This document shows, one piece after another, positions 16,879 through 25,908 of a stretch of 64,000 nucleotides of DNA; within the stretch, counting starts at the first letter, position 1; every line of letters starts with the position of its first letter. This stretch comes from Aerococcus kribbianus (GTDB lineage: Bacteria > Bacillota > Bacilli > Lactobacillales > Aerococcaceae), in contig NZ_JAPRFR010000001.1 of assembly GCF_026805545.1 (NCBI RefSeq), positions 806,001-870,000 on the forward strand, in the 5' to 3' direction. The translations under genes and the position numbers were made by a program. The notes under the pieces were generated by a model, which saw nothing but the letters and a program-made list of their open reading frames with translations, was not told where the DNA came from and did not search any database.

Positions 16879-17301
16879 TTAGTGGCGAATCAACGAAATT
16901 TGTTTAACAGAGCATCCGGAATGGCACACAAATAATGGTCTTCTGGCCTCCGTAATTTGGTCAGCATCTTCACGAGCATCAATAAAAGCTTGGGCTTGGG
17001 CCAATACGGCTGGGTCTTCACTATAAATGCCAGTACGATATTTAGGCCCCACATCAGGCCCTTGCTGATTTATAGCATAAGGATCAATAATCGTAAAAAA
17101 TTCCGTCAGTAAGTTTTCCATGGATAAGTGATCTTGGTCGTAAACGACATAAACACACTCAACATAGCCATCATAGGGTGCTTCCAAAGTTTGCGTCGTT
17201 CCATTCGCTCGACCCGCTTCAGTAGAGGTCACACCTGGTAGACTAGACAAGAAATGTTGAACTCCCCATAAACAGCCACCAGCTAAATAAAGCTCTGCCA
17301 T
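16879..17301 (-). CDS. msrA: Peptide methionine sulfoxide reductase MsrA with rearranged C-terminus
   Basis: The first 118 or so residues are a normal MsrA: AGGCLWGVQHFL with the catalytic Cys10 (GCLWG for the usual GCFWG), VTSTEAGRANG, YVECVYVVYD and DPYAINQQGPDVGPKYRTGI. MsrA reduces Met-S-oxide in proteins. After DADQI the sequence departs from the family and ends after 140 residues. In the next reading frame the DNA encodes RRPEDHYLCAIPDALLNKFR then a stop, which closely matches the usual MsrA C-terminus; about 20 residues (the EHQD-type block) are missing between. So a deletion with frameshift at about 16945-16960 has probably replaced the C-terminus. Activity is uncertain. GGAGG precedes the ATG at 17301, 3 bases after the hydrolase stop. 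Confidence 0.85.
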   Translation of the reverse strand: MAELYLAGGCLWGVQHFLSSLPGVTSTEAGRANGTTQTLEAPYDGYVECVYVVYDQDHLSMENLLTEFFTIIDPYAINQQGPDVGPKYRTGIYSEDPAVLAQAQAFIDAREDADQITEARRPLFVCHSGCSVKQISLIRH

Positions 17302-17304
17302 AAA

Positions 17305-18291
17305 TTATTCCTCCTTGTCGCCTTGCGGGGCATAATAATGGTCACAGGCGTAGATAAAATGATTAAGTAATCGTTTAGCCGCTTTTTGTGATTGCGGTGA
17401 TGACGGCCATAAAATATCAAAGCCATGGAAACACCACGGATAAACATCATAATCTGCTGGCACTCCGGTTGCGATTAAACGCTCCATAAAGGAAATAATC
17501 CCATCATAGAAGGGTTCGATTGTCCCTAAATAGGTATAGGTTGGTGGCAGGTTATGGTAATCATCCAAACGAATGGGTGAGGCATAATAGGAAATGGTTT
17601 GACTGCCATACGCCTCACCTAAATACAAGGCCCAAACCAATTGACTCACTTTAATCATCCAAGTCGGTGTTCGCTGTCGCATGGGGGTTAAGGCACGCAG
17701 CATTTGATCGTCAATCATTGGATACAAGGGCATCTGGAAGGCAATTTTTACCTGTCCTAAATCGCGAGCTGCAATCACTAAGGCCAATGCCAAAGATCCG
17801 CCCGCACTATTACCTCCCACCATTATCTGGTCTGAGCGAGCATTTAAATAATCCGTCTGATGCTTGATCCATAACAAGGTCGCATAGGCATCCTCTATGG
17901 CAGCAGGATACCCTTCTTTAGTTGATAGAGTATAGGCAGGGGCCACAATGGTGCAGTCTCGGGCTGCAATAAATTGTTTCACAAAACGTAAGTCTTGCTC
18001 TGGTACCCCTAAACTATAGCCCCCACCATGGAGCCACAAGAGGACTGGCCCCTTATTCTTGCGTTGGGCGGGTTCATAAATAGCCAAACGGATCCAACGA
18101 CCTTTAGTTAACGGTGAAGAAATCAAAACTTGTCGATAGTTAATGCCTTCTGTTGTTATGAATTTACTGACCTTAAATACTTGTGTTGTCAACCGGGAAA
18201 AATCTGCCGTAAAGCGTAGAGCAAGACGCTGGTAGAGTTTATTGGGTCCCTGACGACTTGTATGTGGACCGTGATCAAAAATACTGGCCAT
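17305..18291 (-). CDS. Alpha/beta hydrolase-3 family esterase
   Basis: Shows the oxyanion-hole motif LLWLHGGGYSLG and the nucleophile elbow VGGNSAGGSLALAL (GxSxG, here GNSAG instead of the common GDSAG), then a conserved Asp (around PFYDG) and His (WCFHGFD) of the HSL/alpha-beta hydrolase-3 group. Such enzymes hydrolyse short acyl esters in the cytoplasm. I take the ATG at 18291 (328 residues); the frame remains open for 21 more codons upstream, but there AT-rich repeats and the divergent transporter promoter begin, and RBS support is weak for either start. First gene of the hydrolase-msrA-DUF4298 operon. Confidence 0.8.
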   Translation of the reverse strand: MASIFDHGPHTSRQGPNKLYQRLALRFTADFSRLTTQVFKVSKFITTEGINYRQVLISSPLTKGRWIRLAIYEPAQRKNKGPVLLWLHGGGYSLGVPEQDLRFVKQFIAARDCTIVAPAYTLSTKEGYPAAIEDAYATLLWIKHQTDYLNARSDQIMVGGNSAGGSLALALVIAARDLGQVKIAFQMPLYPMIDDQMLRALTPMRQRTPTWMIKVSQLVWALYLGEAYGSQTISYYASPIRLDDYHNLPPTYTYLGTIEPFYDGIISFMERLIATGVPADYDVYPWCFHGFDILWPSSPQSQKAAKRLLNHFIYACDHYYAPQGDKEE

Positions 18292-18355
18292 GGCTACCGT
18301 CTCTTTCTTTCTATTCTTGCTTAAAGAATACCGCGATTGGTCACAGAATGCCAAT

Positions 18356-18404
18356 AAAATAATTAAATTTTCCTTAATGTGTGGATGTAAAATAATTAAA
18401 TTTT
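18356..18404. promoter_or_regulatory. Two identical 16-bp boxes in the divergent hydrolase/transporter region
   Basis: AAAATAATTAAATTTT occurs exactly at 18356-18371 and again at 18389-18404, 33 bp apart (about three helical turns). Each has AAAAT/ATTTT arms. They lie between two divergent genes, just upstream of an extended -10 (TGCTAAAAT, 18406-18414) for the transporter, and look like a tandem operator. Confidence 0.55.
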
Positions 18405-18408
18405 ATGC

Positions 18409-18536
18409 TAAAATATATGTAACCGAATACAAGCGAACCGTTAGCGCATTTTGCCCATTTTCAGTCTTGTATCAAGAAATTAATACACTTGTCTTATCTG
18501 TCCCTCATAAAAGCCGTTTTAAGCAAGGGCTTTTTC
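18409..18536 (+). promoter_or_regulatory. Candidate attenuated leader of the YjiH-type transporter gene
   Basis: An extended -10 at 18406-18414 would start a transcript near 18421. Downstream, ATACAAG (18428-18434) can pair with CTTGTAT (18465-18471), and AAAAGCC (18509-18515) with GGCTTTTT (18528-18535) forms a terminator-like hairpin with a T-run, about 70 bases before the start codon. A terminator inside the leader suggests conditional read-through. I do not recognise a known riboswitch class here. Confidence 0.45.
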
Positions 18537-18606
18537 TTTATCGACAGCTTTAATTGCTATTTTACAACTTAAAATCATGGTCTAGCAGACTAAGGAGGTC
18601 ATCGCT

Positions 18607-19902
18607 ATGAACAGACAGTCACGTAATGCTTTTCGATTTATTATTTATTCTTTGTTTGGCATTTTTATGTTCTTCGTTCCTATTGAAATTGCTGCAGTTA
18701 ATTCCATTCCCCTAGACCATTTGGTATCCCTTATTCGTGATGTGCCCATGTTTGAGTTAGTCTATGGGAGTTTACTTATTATCATCGGAACTTTGCTCCC
18801 CTTTATAAGGAAAACTTGGAACAAAGATAAAGTCACCATGGTCTTATCCTTGATCCAATTAACAGCGATTCCTTTCTTAATCTTCTATCTCTTTAAGATT
18901 GGTCCTCAAGCTTTATTAGCTGATGATATGATTCCCTTTATCTTCGAAAGTATCGTCGTCCCTGTTACCACGATCATCCCCATTGGTTCTGTCTTTCTTG
19001 CCTTTATTGTAGGCTATGGATTAATGGAATATATCGGGGTGTTAATGCGTCCTATCATGGTACCGCTCTTCAAAACACCTGGTCGATCAGCAGTCGATGC
19101 CGTTGCCTCGTTCGTTGGGTCTTATTCGATCGCCCTTCTACTCACTAATCGGGTTTATCGAGAAGGACGCTATACTGACAAGGAAGCTGCGATTATTGCG
19201 ACTGGATTTTCTACTGTGTCTGCTACTTTCATGATTATCGTGGCTAAAACCGCTGGACTCATGGACCAATGGCTACTTTATTTCACGACCACAATTATAG
19301 TGACCTTCACTGTCACTATTTTAACCACACGTCTCTATCCACTCGCTTCCTTCCCAGAAAACTACTTTGAAGGCCAAGCCGGTAAGGTGGAACAGGATGT
19401 ACAAGGCAATCGCTTCAAAGCCGCTTGGGAAGAAGCCATGGAAGTTGCAGACCGCGCTCCTAGCTTAGGCGAAAACGTGCTTTCTAATCTTAGAGATGGC
19501 TTCAATATGGCACTAAAAATTGCGCCATCCCTTATGTCGGTTGGAATTATTGCCCTAATCATTGCAAACTATACGCCGTTCTTCGATATATTGGGTTATA
19601 TCTTCTATCCTTTTACCTGGTTGCTCCAATTACCAGAACCCATGCTAGCTGCCAAAGCAGCTTCCCTAAGCATCGCGGAAATGTTCTTACCTTCATTATT
19701 GGTTGTAGATGCCGATCCAGTAGTCCAATACGTCATTGCTATTGTTTGTATCTCAGAGATTCTTTTCTTCTCTGCATCAATTCCTTGTATCATGTCGACT
19801 GATATCCCCTTGAAACTAAAAGATTACCTGATTATTTGGTTTGAACGAGTGGTCTTATCATTAATTATTGCCACTCCAATTGTTTACTGGTTGTTTGTTT
19901 AA
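18607..19902 (+). CDS. YjiH-family membrane transporter with nucleoside-recognition (Gate) domains
   Basis: A 431-residue membrane protein with about ten segments. IPIGSVFLAFIVGYGLMEYI, then the hallmark PGRSAVDAVASFVGSYSIAL (about 158-177) and later SLSIAEMFLPSLLVVDADP are the conserved parts of the YjiH family, whose Gate domains are shared with CNT-type nucleoside transporters and spore maturation proteins. Its substrate is unproven. CTAAGGAGG precedes the ATG at 18607. Upstream is a candidate attenuator leader with twin operator-like boxes; downstream, across a convergent VOC gene, lies a cytosine-deaminase-like amidohydrolase, so a role in nucleobase or related heterocycle uptake is a reasonable but weak inference. 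Confidence 0.83.
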   Translation: MNRQSRNAFRFIIYSLFGIFMFFVPIEIAAVNSIPLDHLVSLIRDVPMFELVYGSLLIIIGTLLPFIRKTWNKDKVTMVLSLIQLTAIPFLIFYLFKIGPQALLADDMIPFIFESIVVPVTTIIPIGSVFLAFIVGYGLMEYIGVLMRPIMVPLFKTPGRSAVDAVASFVGSYSIALLLTNRVYREGRYTDKEAAIIATGFSTVSATFMIIVAKTAGLMDQWLLYFTTTIIVTFTVTILTTRLYPLASFPENYFEGQAGKVEQDVQGNRFKAAWEEAMEVADRAPSLGENVLSNLRDGFNMALKIAPSLMSVGIIALIIANYTPFFDILGYIFYPFTWLLQLPEPMLAAKAASLSIAEMFLPSLLVVDADPVVQYVIAIVCISEILFFSASIPCIMSTDIPLKLKDYLIIWFERVVLSLIIATPIVYWLFV

Positions 19903-19930
19903 TCAGACTAGTCAAAATTCCAATAAATTC

Positions 19931-19960
19931 AAAAAGCTGGGCTAAAATGCCCAGCTTTTT
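19931..19960 (+). terminator. Terminator after the YjiH-type gene
   Basis: Perfect 12-bp stem AAAAAGCTGGGC / GCCCAGCTTTTT with a 6-base loop. Confidence 0.92.
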
Positions 19961-19982
19961 GCGTTGAATGAACATTTATCTC

Positions 19983-20292
19983 TTAGTTGGGCTCTGAAAA
20001 ACAGGACTGACATACGTTTCCGTCCTAACGCTTTTCATCACACCCTGCTTAGTCGAGCTCGCAATCGCAGGGCCGGCGTCCATTTCTGAATAAGCCATCA
20101 AAATAGCTTTCACTATTTTTTGTCTCATTCCGATATGGTCCGTCCCTTAACGCGATTGACTCACATCCTTTTTAGTCGAGTTCTGAAATGCAACTCCTTC
20201 GACTGTTTCCTAAAGACGTTTGGATAGGCTTCACCTATCCGTCACACTTTAGTCCAACAGCTCGGAGCTCCCGCATTTCATCTCATCCTTTT
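19983..20292 (-). repeat. Interspersed palindromic repeat, locus 3 (about three modules, minus orientation)
   Basis: Read on the minus strand from 20292: GGATGAGATGAAATGC start, module end GAACTCGACTA near 20180, then GGATGTGAGTCAATCGCG, module end GAGCTCGACTA near 20070, then GGGTGTGATGAAAAGCG, running out near 19983. The middle module is close to module B of locus 2 (shared CCATATCGGAA, GAAAGCTATTTTGA and CAGAAATGGACGCCGGCCCT). Hairpin arms include GGATAGG/CCTATCC in the outer module and AAATAG/CTATTT in the middle one. It fills the gap between two convergent genes and abuts the VOC stop codon. Confidence 0.88.
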
Positions 20293-20673
20293 TTACTCAT
20301 GAATTTCAATCGGTAAGCCATCCGGATCATGGAAGAAGGTCATGGCTTTGTAATCTTGACTGTCATAACGAACCGGTTCACAGTTTATGCCTTTGCTAAG
20401 CAAGTCGGCGACGCATGCTGACACATCATCAACTTTAAAGGCCAAGTGACGCAAACCCAAAGCTTCTGGATAAGATAGTCGCTTGGGAGCGTCAGCCTTA
20501 ACAAATAACTCCAAATGACAATCGCCTTGCACCAAGTCGCATTTAATATCAGCTTTTTCAGGTCGTTTATTTTCATTAATCACTGTAAAACCTAAGTGTT
20601 CACAATAAAAATTTTTACTCGCTTCCAGGTCAGATACAATTATTGCAATATGATGAATATGAGAAAATTTCAT
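20293..20673 (-). CDS. VOC-family (glyoxalase/bleomycin-resistance fold) protein
   Basis: A 126-residue protein of two babbab modules: HIHHIAIIVSDLEASKNFY and YCEHLGF at the N-terminus, LGLRHLAFKVDDV in the middle and FFHDPDGLPIEIHE at the end. The metal-ligand pattern His, Glu/His, Glu is compatible with a glyoxalase I-like or related VOC enzyme; such short proteins in lactic acid bacteria are often annotated as glyoxalases, but the substrate is unknown. GGAGG precedes the ATG at 20673, which I prefer to an earlier in-frame codon inside an AT-rich non-conserved stretch. Its stop codon touches repeat locus 3. Confidence 0.87.
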   Translation of the reverse strand: MKFSHIHHIAIIVSDLEASKNFYCEHLGFTVINENKRPEKADIKCDLVQGDCHLELFVKADAPKRLSYPEALGLRHLAFKVDDVSACVADLLSKGINCEPVRYDSQDYKAMTFFHDPDGLPIEIHE

Positions 20674-20831
20674 TAAACGACCTCCTTTAAAACTCAAAAT
20701 AAGCTTAGCCAAGGCTAACTGCTTTGTCAATATAATTGACACAAAAATAAAGATTGCCAAAAATCTGGACCCTCTAGAAATTTAGCATAAATAGGGGTAT
20801 AGTGAATATGATATATTTACTAGGAGGTCTT

Positions 20832-22094
20832 ATGATGAAGAAAAAATTAATCAATGCCAAAATTTACAAACATCCCGATGCCTCAGAAGTCTTAATTGAG
20901 GATGGCAAGTTTCTAGCCATTGGCAACAATCTACCCAATGCCGACACGACTATCGACTTAGAAGGTCGCCTTATCTTGCCGCCCTATGTGGACTCCCACC
21001 TCCATCTTGACTATTATTTCACTGGCCAAGACGAACGGGTCAAAAACGAATCCGGCACTCTGTTCGAAGCCATCGATTTATGGAATGACTACAAAAAAGG
21101 CACCACTAAAGAAGAAATGAAACAACGGATCTACCAAGCAGTGCACGATGTGGCTAGCTATGGGACCCAGTACATCCGTGCCCAAACCGACTGTACCGAT
21201 CCTAACTTGAGTGGTATCAAGGCAGCCTTAGAAGTAAGAGACGAACTCAAAGACAAAATTACGATCCAGGTGGTCGCTTTTCCACAAAATGGAATGTATT
21301 CCTACTATGAAGACGGCAAGTCTGGTCGTGATCTCGTTGAAGAAGCCTTACAACTCGGAGCAGATTGTGTTGGTGGCATCCCCCACAATGAATGGTCCCG
21401 TGATGACGGCATCCAATCTGTTAAGGAGATTGTTCGTTTAGCTATCGCCTATGACAAACTCATCGATGTCCACTGTGATGAGACCGATGATGACCAAGCC
21501 CGTTTCCTAGAAGCCCTCAATGCCGAAGCGATGAAACAAGGATACGGCAAGTCAACCACCGCTTCCCATACCTGCTCATTTGGCTCAGTCAACGACGCCT
21601 ACGCCTTCCGTATGATGGGGCTCTTCAAACAATCAGGATTAAACTTTGTCGCCTGCCCAACAGAAAACCTCTTCCTTCAAGGCCGGCAAGACAGCTATCC
21701 TAAACGCCGTGGTCTCACCCGGGTCAAAGAATTTGTCGACAACCAGATCAATGTCGCCTTTGGACAAGATTCCATTGTTGACTTATGGTATCCTGCCGGC
21801 TCAGGTAATTTGATGAATGTCCTTGATAACGGCATCCACGCCAGCCAATTGATGCGTGAAGAAGACTTCCCACGTAACTTCGATTTGATCACCTATAACG
21901 GCGCCCAACTCATGCAAATTGACGACTACGGTATCGAAGTGGGTAATTCTGCCAACTATATCGTCCTCGATGCGAACTCTCCCTTCGACGCCCAAAGACG
22001 CCGCGTAGACTGCCTTGCCTCTGTTCGTCAAGGTGAATTGCTCTTCAAACGCCAAGCAGCCCGGATGGAACAAGAACTGAAATTAAACGAATAG
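20832..22094 (+). CDS. Cytosine-deaminase-like metal-dependent amidohydrolase
   Basis: A 420-residue amidohydrolase aligned by eye to E. coli CodA: DSHLHLDYYF (HxH metal ligands), DVHCDETDDDQARF (third His and catalytic Glu), TASHTCSFGSVNDAY, LFLQGRQDSYPKRRGLTRVK and FGQDSIVDLWYPAGSGNLM. CodA converts cytosine to uracil. In CodA the last block reads FGHDDVFDPW; here His is Gln and the second Asp is Ser, next to the metal-binding Asp. Those positions shape substrate choice in CodA, so cytosine may not be the natural substrate. I choose the ATG at 20832, seven bases after TAGGAGG. No permease of the CodB type is adjacent; the nearest transporter is the YjiH-type gene. Confidence 0.85.
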   Translation: MMKKKLINAKIYKHPDASEVLIEDGKFLAIGNNLPNADTTIDLEGRLILPPYVDSHLHLDYYFTGQDERVKNESGTLFEAIDLWNDYKKGTTKEEMKQRIYQAVHDVASYGTQYIRAQTDCTDPNLSGIKAALEVRDELKDKITIQVVAFPQNGMYSYYEDGKSGRDLVEEALQLGADCVGGIPHNEWSRDDGIQSVKEIVRLAIAYDKLIDVHCDETDDDQARFLEALNAEAMKQGYGKSTTASHTCSFGSVNDAYAFRMMGLFKQSGLNFVACPTENLFLQGRQDSYPKRRGLTRVKEFVDNQINVAFGQDSIVDLWYPAGSGNLMNVLDNGIHASQLMREEDFPRNFDLITYNGAQLMQIDDYGIEVGNSANYIVLDANSPFDAQRRRVDCLASVRQGELLFKRQAARMEQELKLNE

Positions 22095-22110
22095 AAAAAC
22101 AAGCGACATA

Positions 22111-22147
22111 AAAACTCCCTCTAAAGTCTTTACTTAGAGGGAGTTTT
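22111..22147. terminator. Bidirectional terminator between amidohydrolase and thioesterase
   Basis: Perfect 14-bp stem AAAACTCCCTCTAA / TTAGAGGGAGTTTT with a 9-base loop between convergent genes. Confidence 0.93.
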
Positions 22148-22159
22148 CTAATATATGAA

Positions 22160-22672
22160 TTAGTCATTTTCACCTTCAACACGGGCTTGCAAAACCTCTA
22201 AGGTCGGTGCAAAACTTTGGCGTTCTTCTTTAATCCGGGCTTTCCGTTGGGCATAACCAGCCAGCAACTGTTCTTCAATGGCGGTTTCTGCTTGGATCTG
22301 AGGCATTTGGAAATCATCAGGAGCAAGAACCACACAAGTCGCAAAGGCGGTAAAGGCCAGAATTCTTTGGTTTGTTTCACCGCGCTCAACATAAATCTGC
22401 ACAAAGACTTCAGCTGACCGGTTCCCGGTCCCGGTAATAATGGCCTCCGTTGTAACAATGTCTCCTGTATCCACTGGGGACAGATAATTAACGGAATTAA
22501 AAGAAGCCGTCACCCCACCATATCCTGTGTGACGTTTGAAACACGCACCAGCCGTATCATCTGCCCAATAGGCCAAAACACCACCATGCGTATTGTTTCG
22601 CGAATTCGCATCTCGTGGATTTGCTAACACTGTACGGATCGTTCGTGACTCACTGATTTTCTTGGTTGCCAT
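22160..22672 (-). CDS. Hotdog-fold acyl-CoA thioesterase (YkhA/BACH type)
   Basis: The protein (170 residues) has the hotdog motif NSRNNTHGGVLAYWADDTAG, with the conserved Asn, His-Gly-Gly and Asp of the BACH/YkhA acyl-CoA hydrolases, followed by SFNSVNYLSPVDTGDIV and AEVFVQIYVE. These hexameric enzymes release CoA from medium- to long-chain acyl-CoAs in the cytoplasm. AAAGGAA lies upstream of the ATG at 22672. A promoter-like TTGGTT/TATTCT pair and a small palindrome lie upstream on the same strand. The gene is adjacent to the CRISPR array but unrelated to it. Confidence 0.9.
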   Translation of the reverse strand: MATKKISESRTIRTVLANPRDANSRNNTHGGVLAYWADDTAGACFKRHTGYGGVTASFNSVNYLSPVDTGDIVTTEAIITGTGNRSAEVFVQIYVERGETNQRILAFTAFATCVVLAPDDFQMPQIQAETAIEEQLLAGYAQRKARIKEERQSFAPTLEVLQARVEGEND

Positions 22673-22726
22673 AGCTAATTTCCTTTCCAGATAAAAAAGA
22701 TATACATCCTAGTTCTTTCCTTACTC

Positions 22727-22739
22727 GTCGTTTGACGAC
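22727..22739 (-). promoter_or_regulatory. Inverted repeat downstream of the putative thioesterase promoter
   Basis: GTCGT/ACGAC arms around TTG. On the minus strand a TTGGTT -35-like and TATTCT -10-like pair with a 17-base spacer lie just upstream, placing the palindrome near the transcription start. The regulator is unknown. Confidence 0.35.
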
Positions 22740-22796
22740 CTTACTAGAATAATACTTTTCGCTGGATTAACCAAGTGTTGCGCTCAGGAAAAAGAA

Positions 22797-22821
22797 AAAC
22801 CCGAGAAAATTTCTCGGGTTT
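22797..22821 (-). terminator. Terminator at the distal end of the CRISPR array
   Basis: Stem AAACCCGAGA / TCTCGGGTTT, followed on the minus strand by a T-rich run. It lies directly after the last (degenerate) repeat in the direction of pre-crRNA transcription. Confidence 0.82.
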
Positions 22822-22824
22822 CCA

Positions 22825-25800
22825 AAAATATTATTATTCAAAACTACACAGCTCTAAAACAAGCGTTTGAGTCATAGGTAAACCGTTTAGGATTTAGTAC
22901 CATTCAAAACTACACAGCTCTAAAACGAGAACTCGACCCCGATATTTCTTCCAGTCAGATTTAGTACCATTCAAAACTACACAGCTCTAAAACTACCGCT
23001 TAACTGACCATTGACATTTTTAAGATTTAGTACCATTCAAAACTACACAGCTCTAAAACAGAGGGCGGAAGCACCTTAGAGGGCTTTGCAGATTTAGTAC
23101 CATTCAAAACTACACAGCTCTAAAACAGCTTGTGTGGCCATTCGGCGGTTTAATTCGATTTAGTACCATTCAAAACTACACAGCTCTAAAACTTTAGTTT
23201 ATCTCTCCTTTTTCGTATAAGAGATTTAGTACCATTCAAAACTACACAGCTCTAAAACTTTACTTTAAGGATATGATCAAGTGACCGCTGATTTAGTACC
23301 ATTCAAAACTACACAGCTCTAAAACAAGAAATGGGTGTGATTTATATGAGCTATGGGATTTAGTACCATTCAAAACTACACAGCTCTAAAACAGCCAAGG
23401 AAGCTATCAAATCAGTCGGTGAAGATTTAGTACCATTCAAAACTACACAGCTCTAAAACAGTAAGCATGTGCCGTTGATTGCTATTGTCAGATTTAGTAC
23501 CATTCAAAACTACACAGCTCTAAAACTATCTTCGATTTCTGGAACCGTAAATGTTCGATTTAGTACCATTCAAAACTACACAGCTCTAAAACATGATTTT
23601 ATGATTAAACATATCATCAACTGATTTAGTACCATTCAAAACTACACAGCTCTAAAACTCACCCGTCATATTAATTGAACGGTCAATAGATTTAGTACCA
23701 TTCAAAACTACACAGCTCTAAAACTGTAAAATCATTATCAGTCAGCACTTGATAGATTTAGTACCATTCAAAACTACACAGCTCTAAAACCATATTTTTG
23801 TGGAAATGAGTAAAACTCAGGATTTAGTACCATTCAAAACTACACAGCTCTAAAACGCATGAAGCATTACGCCATCACCAGCATAAGATTTAGTACCATT
23901 CAAAACTACACAGCTCTAAAACGGTTTAATAAAACTCAAATCATCAAAACAAGATTTAGTACCATTCAAAACTACACAGCTCTAAAACAAGACGACTTTT
24001 GTTTTAACTTTACTTAAAGATTTAGTACCATTCAAAACTACACAGCTCTAAAACAGCTAAGCAGCGATTAGTCTATGAGCAAATGATTTAGTACCATTCA
24101 AAACTACACAGCTCTAAAACACACCTTAAAGCGCATATAAAACTTTTCTTGATTTAGTACCATTCAAAACTACACAGCTCTAAAACATAACAAAGTTAGT
24201 GAGACTGCTGAGGGGAGATTTAGTACCATTCAAAACTACACAGCTCTAAAACGCAGATGAACAACGGCAATTTTTTGAAGCGGATTTAGTACCATTCAAA
24301 ACTACACAGCTCTAAAACAGACCGCATGGCCTCCACAATTCGCCATAAGATTTAGTACCATTCAAAACTACACAGCTCTAAAACTATTGGCCAATAGACT
24401 CCATCGTTGTCACTGATTTAGTACCATTCAAAACTACACAGCTCTAAAACTTACAAGATACACTATTTAAACTCGCTGAAGATTTAGTACCATTCAAAAC
24501 TACACAGCTCTAAAACGAGTTGCTTGCAGTATTGGTGTTCGAATCAGATTTAGTACCATTCAAAACTACACAGCTCTAAAACAAACAGGTATAAATATAC
24601 TCGAATTGATTTAAGATTTAGTACCATTCAAAACTACACAGCTCTAAAACCATATTTTTGTGGAAATGAGTAAAACTCAGGATTTAGTACCATTCAAAAC
24701 TACACAGCTCTAAAACGCATGAAGCATTACGCCATCACCAGCATAAGATTTAGTACCATTCAAAACTACACAGCTCTAAAACGGTTTAATAAAACTCAAA
24801 TCATCAAAACAAGATTTAGTACCATTCAAAACTACACAGCTCTAAAACAAGACGACTTTTGTTTTAACTTTACTTAAAGATTTAGTACCATTCAAAACTA
24901 CACAGCTCTAAAACAGCTAAGCAGCGATTAGTCTATGAGCAAATGATTTAGTACCATTCAAAACTACACAGCTCTAAAACACACCTTAAAGCGCATATAA
25001 AACTTTTCTTGATTTAGTACCATTCAAAACTACACAGCTCTAAAACATAACAAAGTTAGTGAGACTGCTGAGGGGAGATTTAGTACCATTCAAAACTACA
25101 CAGCTCTAAAACGCAGATGAACAACGGCAATTTTTTGAAGCGGATTTAGTACCATTCAAAACTACACAGCTCTAAAACAGACCGCATGGCCTCCACAATT
25201 CGCCATAAGATTTAGTACCATTCAAAACTACACAGCTCTAAAACTATTGGCCAATAGACTCCATCGTTGTCACTGATTTAGTACCATTCAAAACTACACA
25301 GCTCTAAAACTTACAAGATACACTATTTAAACTCGCTGAAGATTTAGTACCATTCAAAACTACACAGCTCTAAAACGAGTTGCTTGCAGTATTGGTGTTC
25401 GAATCAGATTTAGTACCATTCAAAACTACACAGCTCTAAAACAAACAGGTATAAATATACTCGAATTGATTTAAGATTTAGTACCATTCAAAACTACACA
25501 GCTCTAAAACAGCGTTTGTCAGGTGTGGGCGGAAGCCCACGGATTTAGTACCATTCAAAACTACACAGCTCTAAAACAAACTTTTGACCTTAGTCAACTG
25601 TTTGGCGGATTTAGTACCATTCAAAACTACACAGCTCTAAAACAAGAAGATTGGACGAGTTACTGGAAAAAAGGATTTAGTACCATTCAAAACTACACAG
25701 CTCTAAAACATAAGGGTGCGCTGATACTCGGCTCAAAAGGATTTAGTACCATTCAAAACTACACAGCTCTAAAACTAAACTGTGTAAAGTAACTAAAGGA

Positions 25801-25908
25801 TTGATGATTTAGTACCATTCAAAACTACACAGCTCTAAAACTGACTGTGCTTGCTGTTACATTAAGTTTATTGATTTAGTACCATTCAAAACTACACAGC
25901 TCTAAAAC
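22825..25908 (-). CRISPR. Type II-A CRISPR array: 47 repeats, 46 spacers
   Basis: The 36-bp repeat starts (plus strand) GATTTAGTACCATTCAAAAC and ends CTACACAGCTCTAAAAC; on the transcribed minus strand it begins GTTTTAGAGCTGTGTAG, closely related to the S. pyogenes II-A repeat. Spacers are 30 bp in most cases, eight of 31 and two of 32; total 3084 bp. The leader side is at 25908, next to csn2. The last repeat (22825-22860) keeps only the first 25 transcribed bases, the usual mark of the oldest end. Spacers 15-27 counted from low coordinate (23791-24614) recur exactly as 28-40 (24651-25474), so only 33 spacers are distinct. Orientation follows from repeat asymmetry, the degenerate end and the tracrRNA match. 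Confidence 0.98.
23791..25510. repeat. Exact 860-bp tandem duplication of 13 spacer-repeat units
   Basis: 23791-24650 and 24651-25510 are identical by eye, both running from the spacer CATATTTTTGTGGAAATGAG... to the repeat after the 32-base spacer AAACAGGTATAAATATACTC.... 13 units of 66 bp plus 2 extra bases equal 860. Unequal recombination between repeats would create this; a misassembly could also. Confidence 0.95.

Noticed and set aside
18290-18553. Plus-strand frame of 87 codons before the YjiH-type gene
   Set aside because: It covers twin boxes, promoter and terminator and has no RBS; composition is non-coding.
25523-25792. Plus-strand frame with the peptide repeat GFSTIQNYTALK
   Set aside because: It is an artefact of CRISPR repeats: spacer plus repeat is 66 bp, a multiple of three, so one frame stays open across units.
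22825-25908. Self-targeting spacers against genes in this window
   Set aside because: A quick visual check found no spacer match in the window, but without a search this cannot be excluded; not claimed either way.
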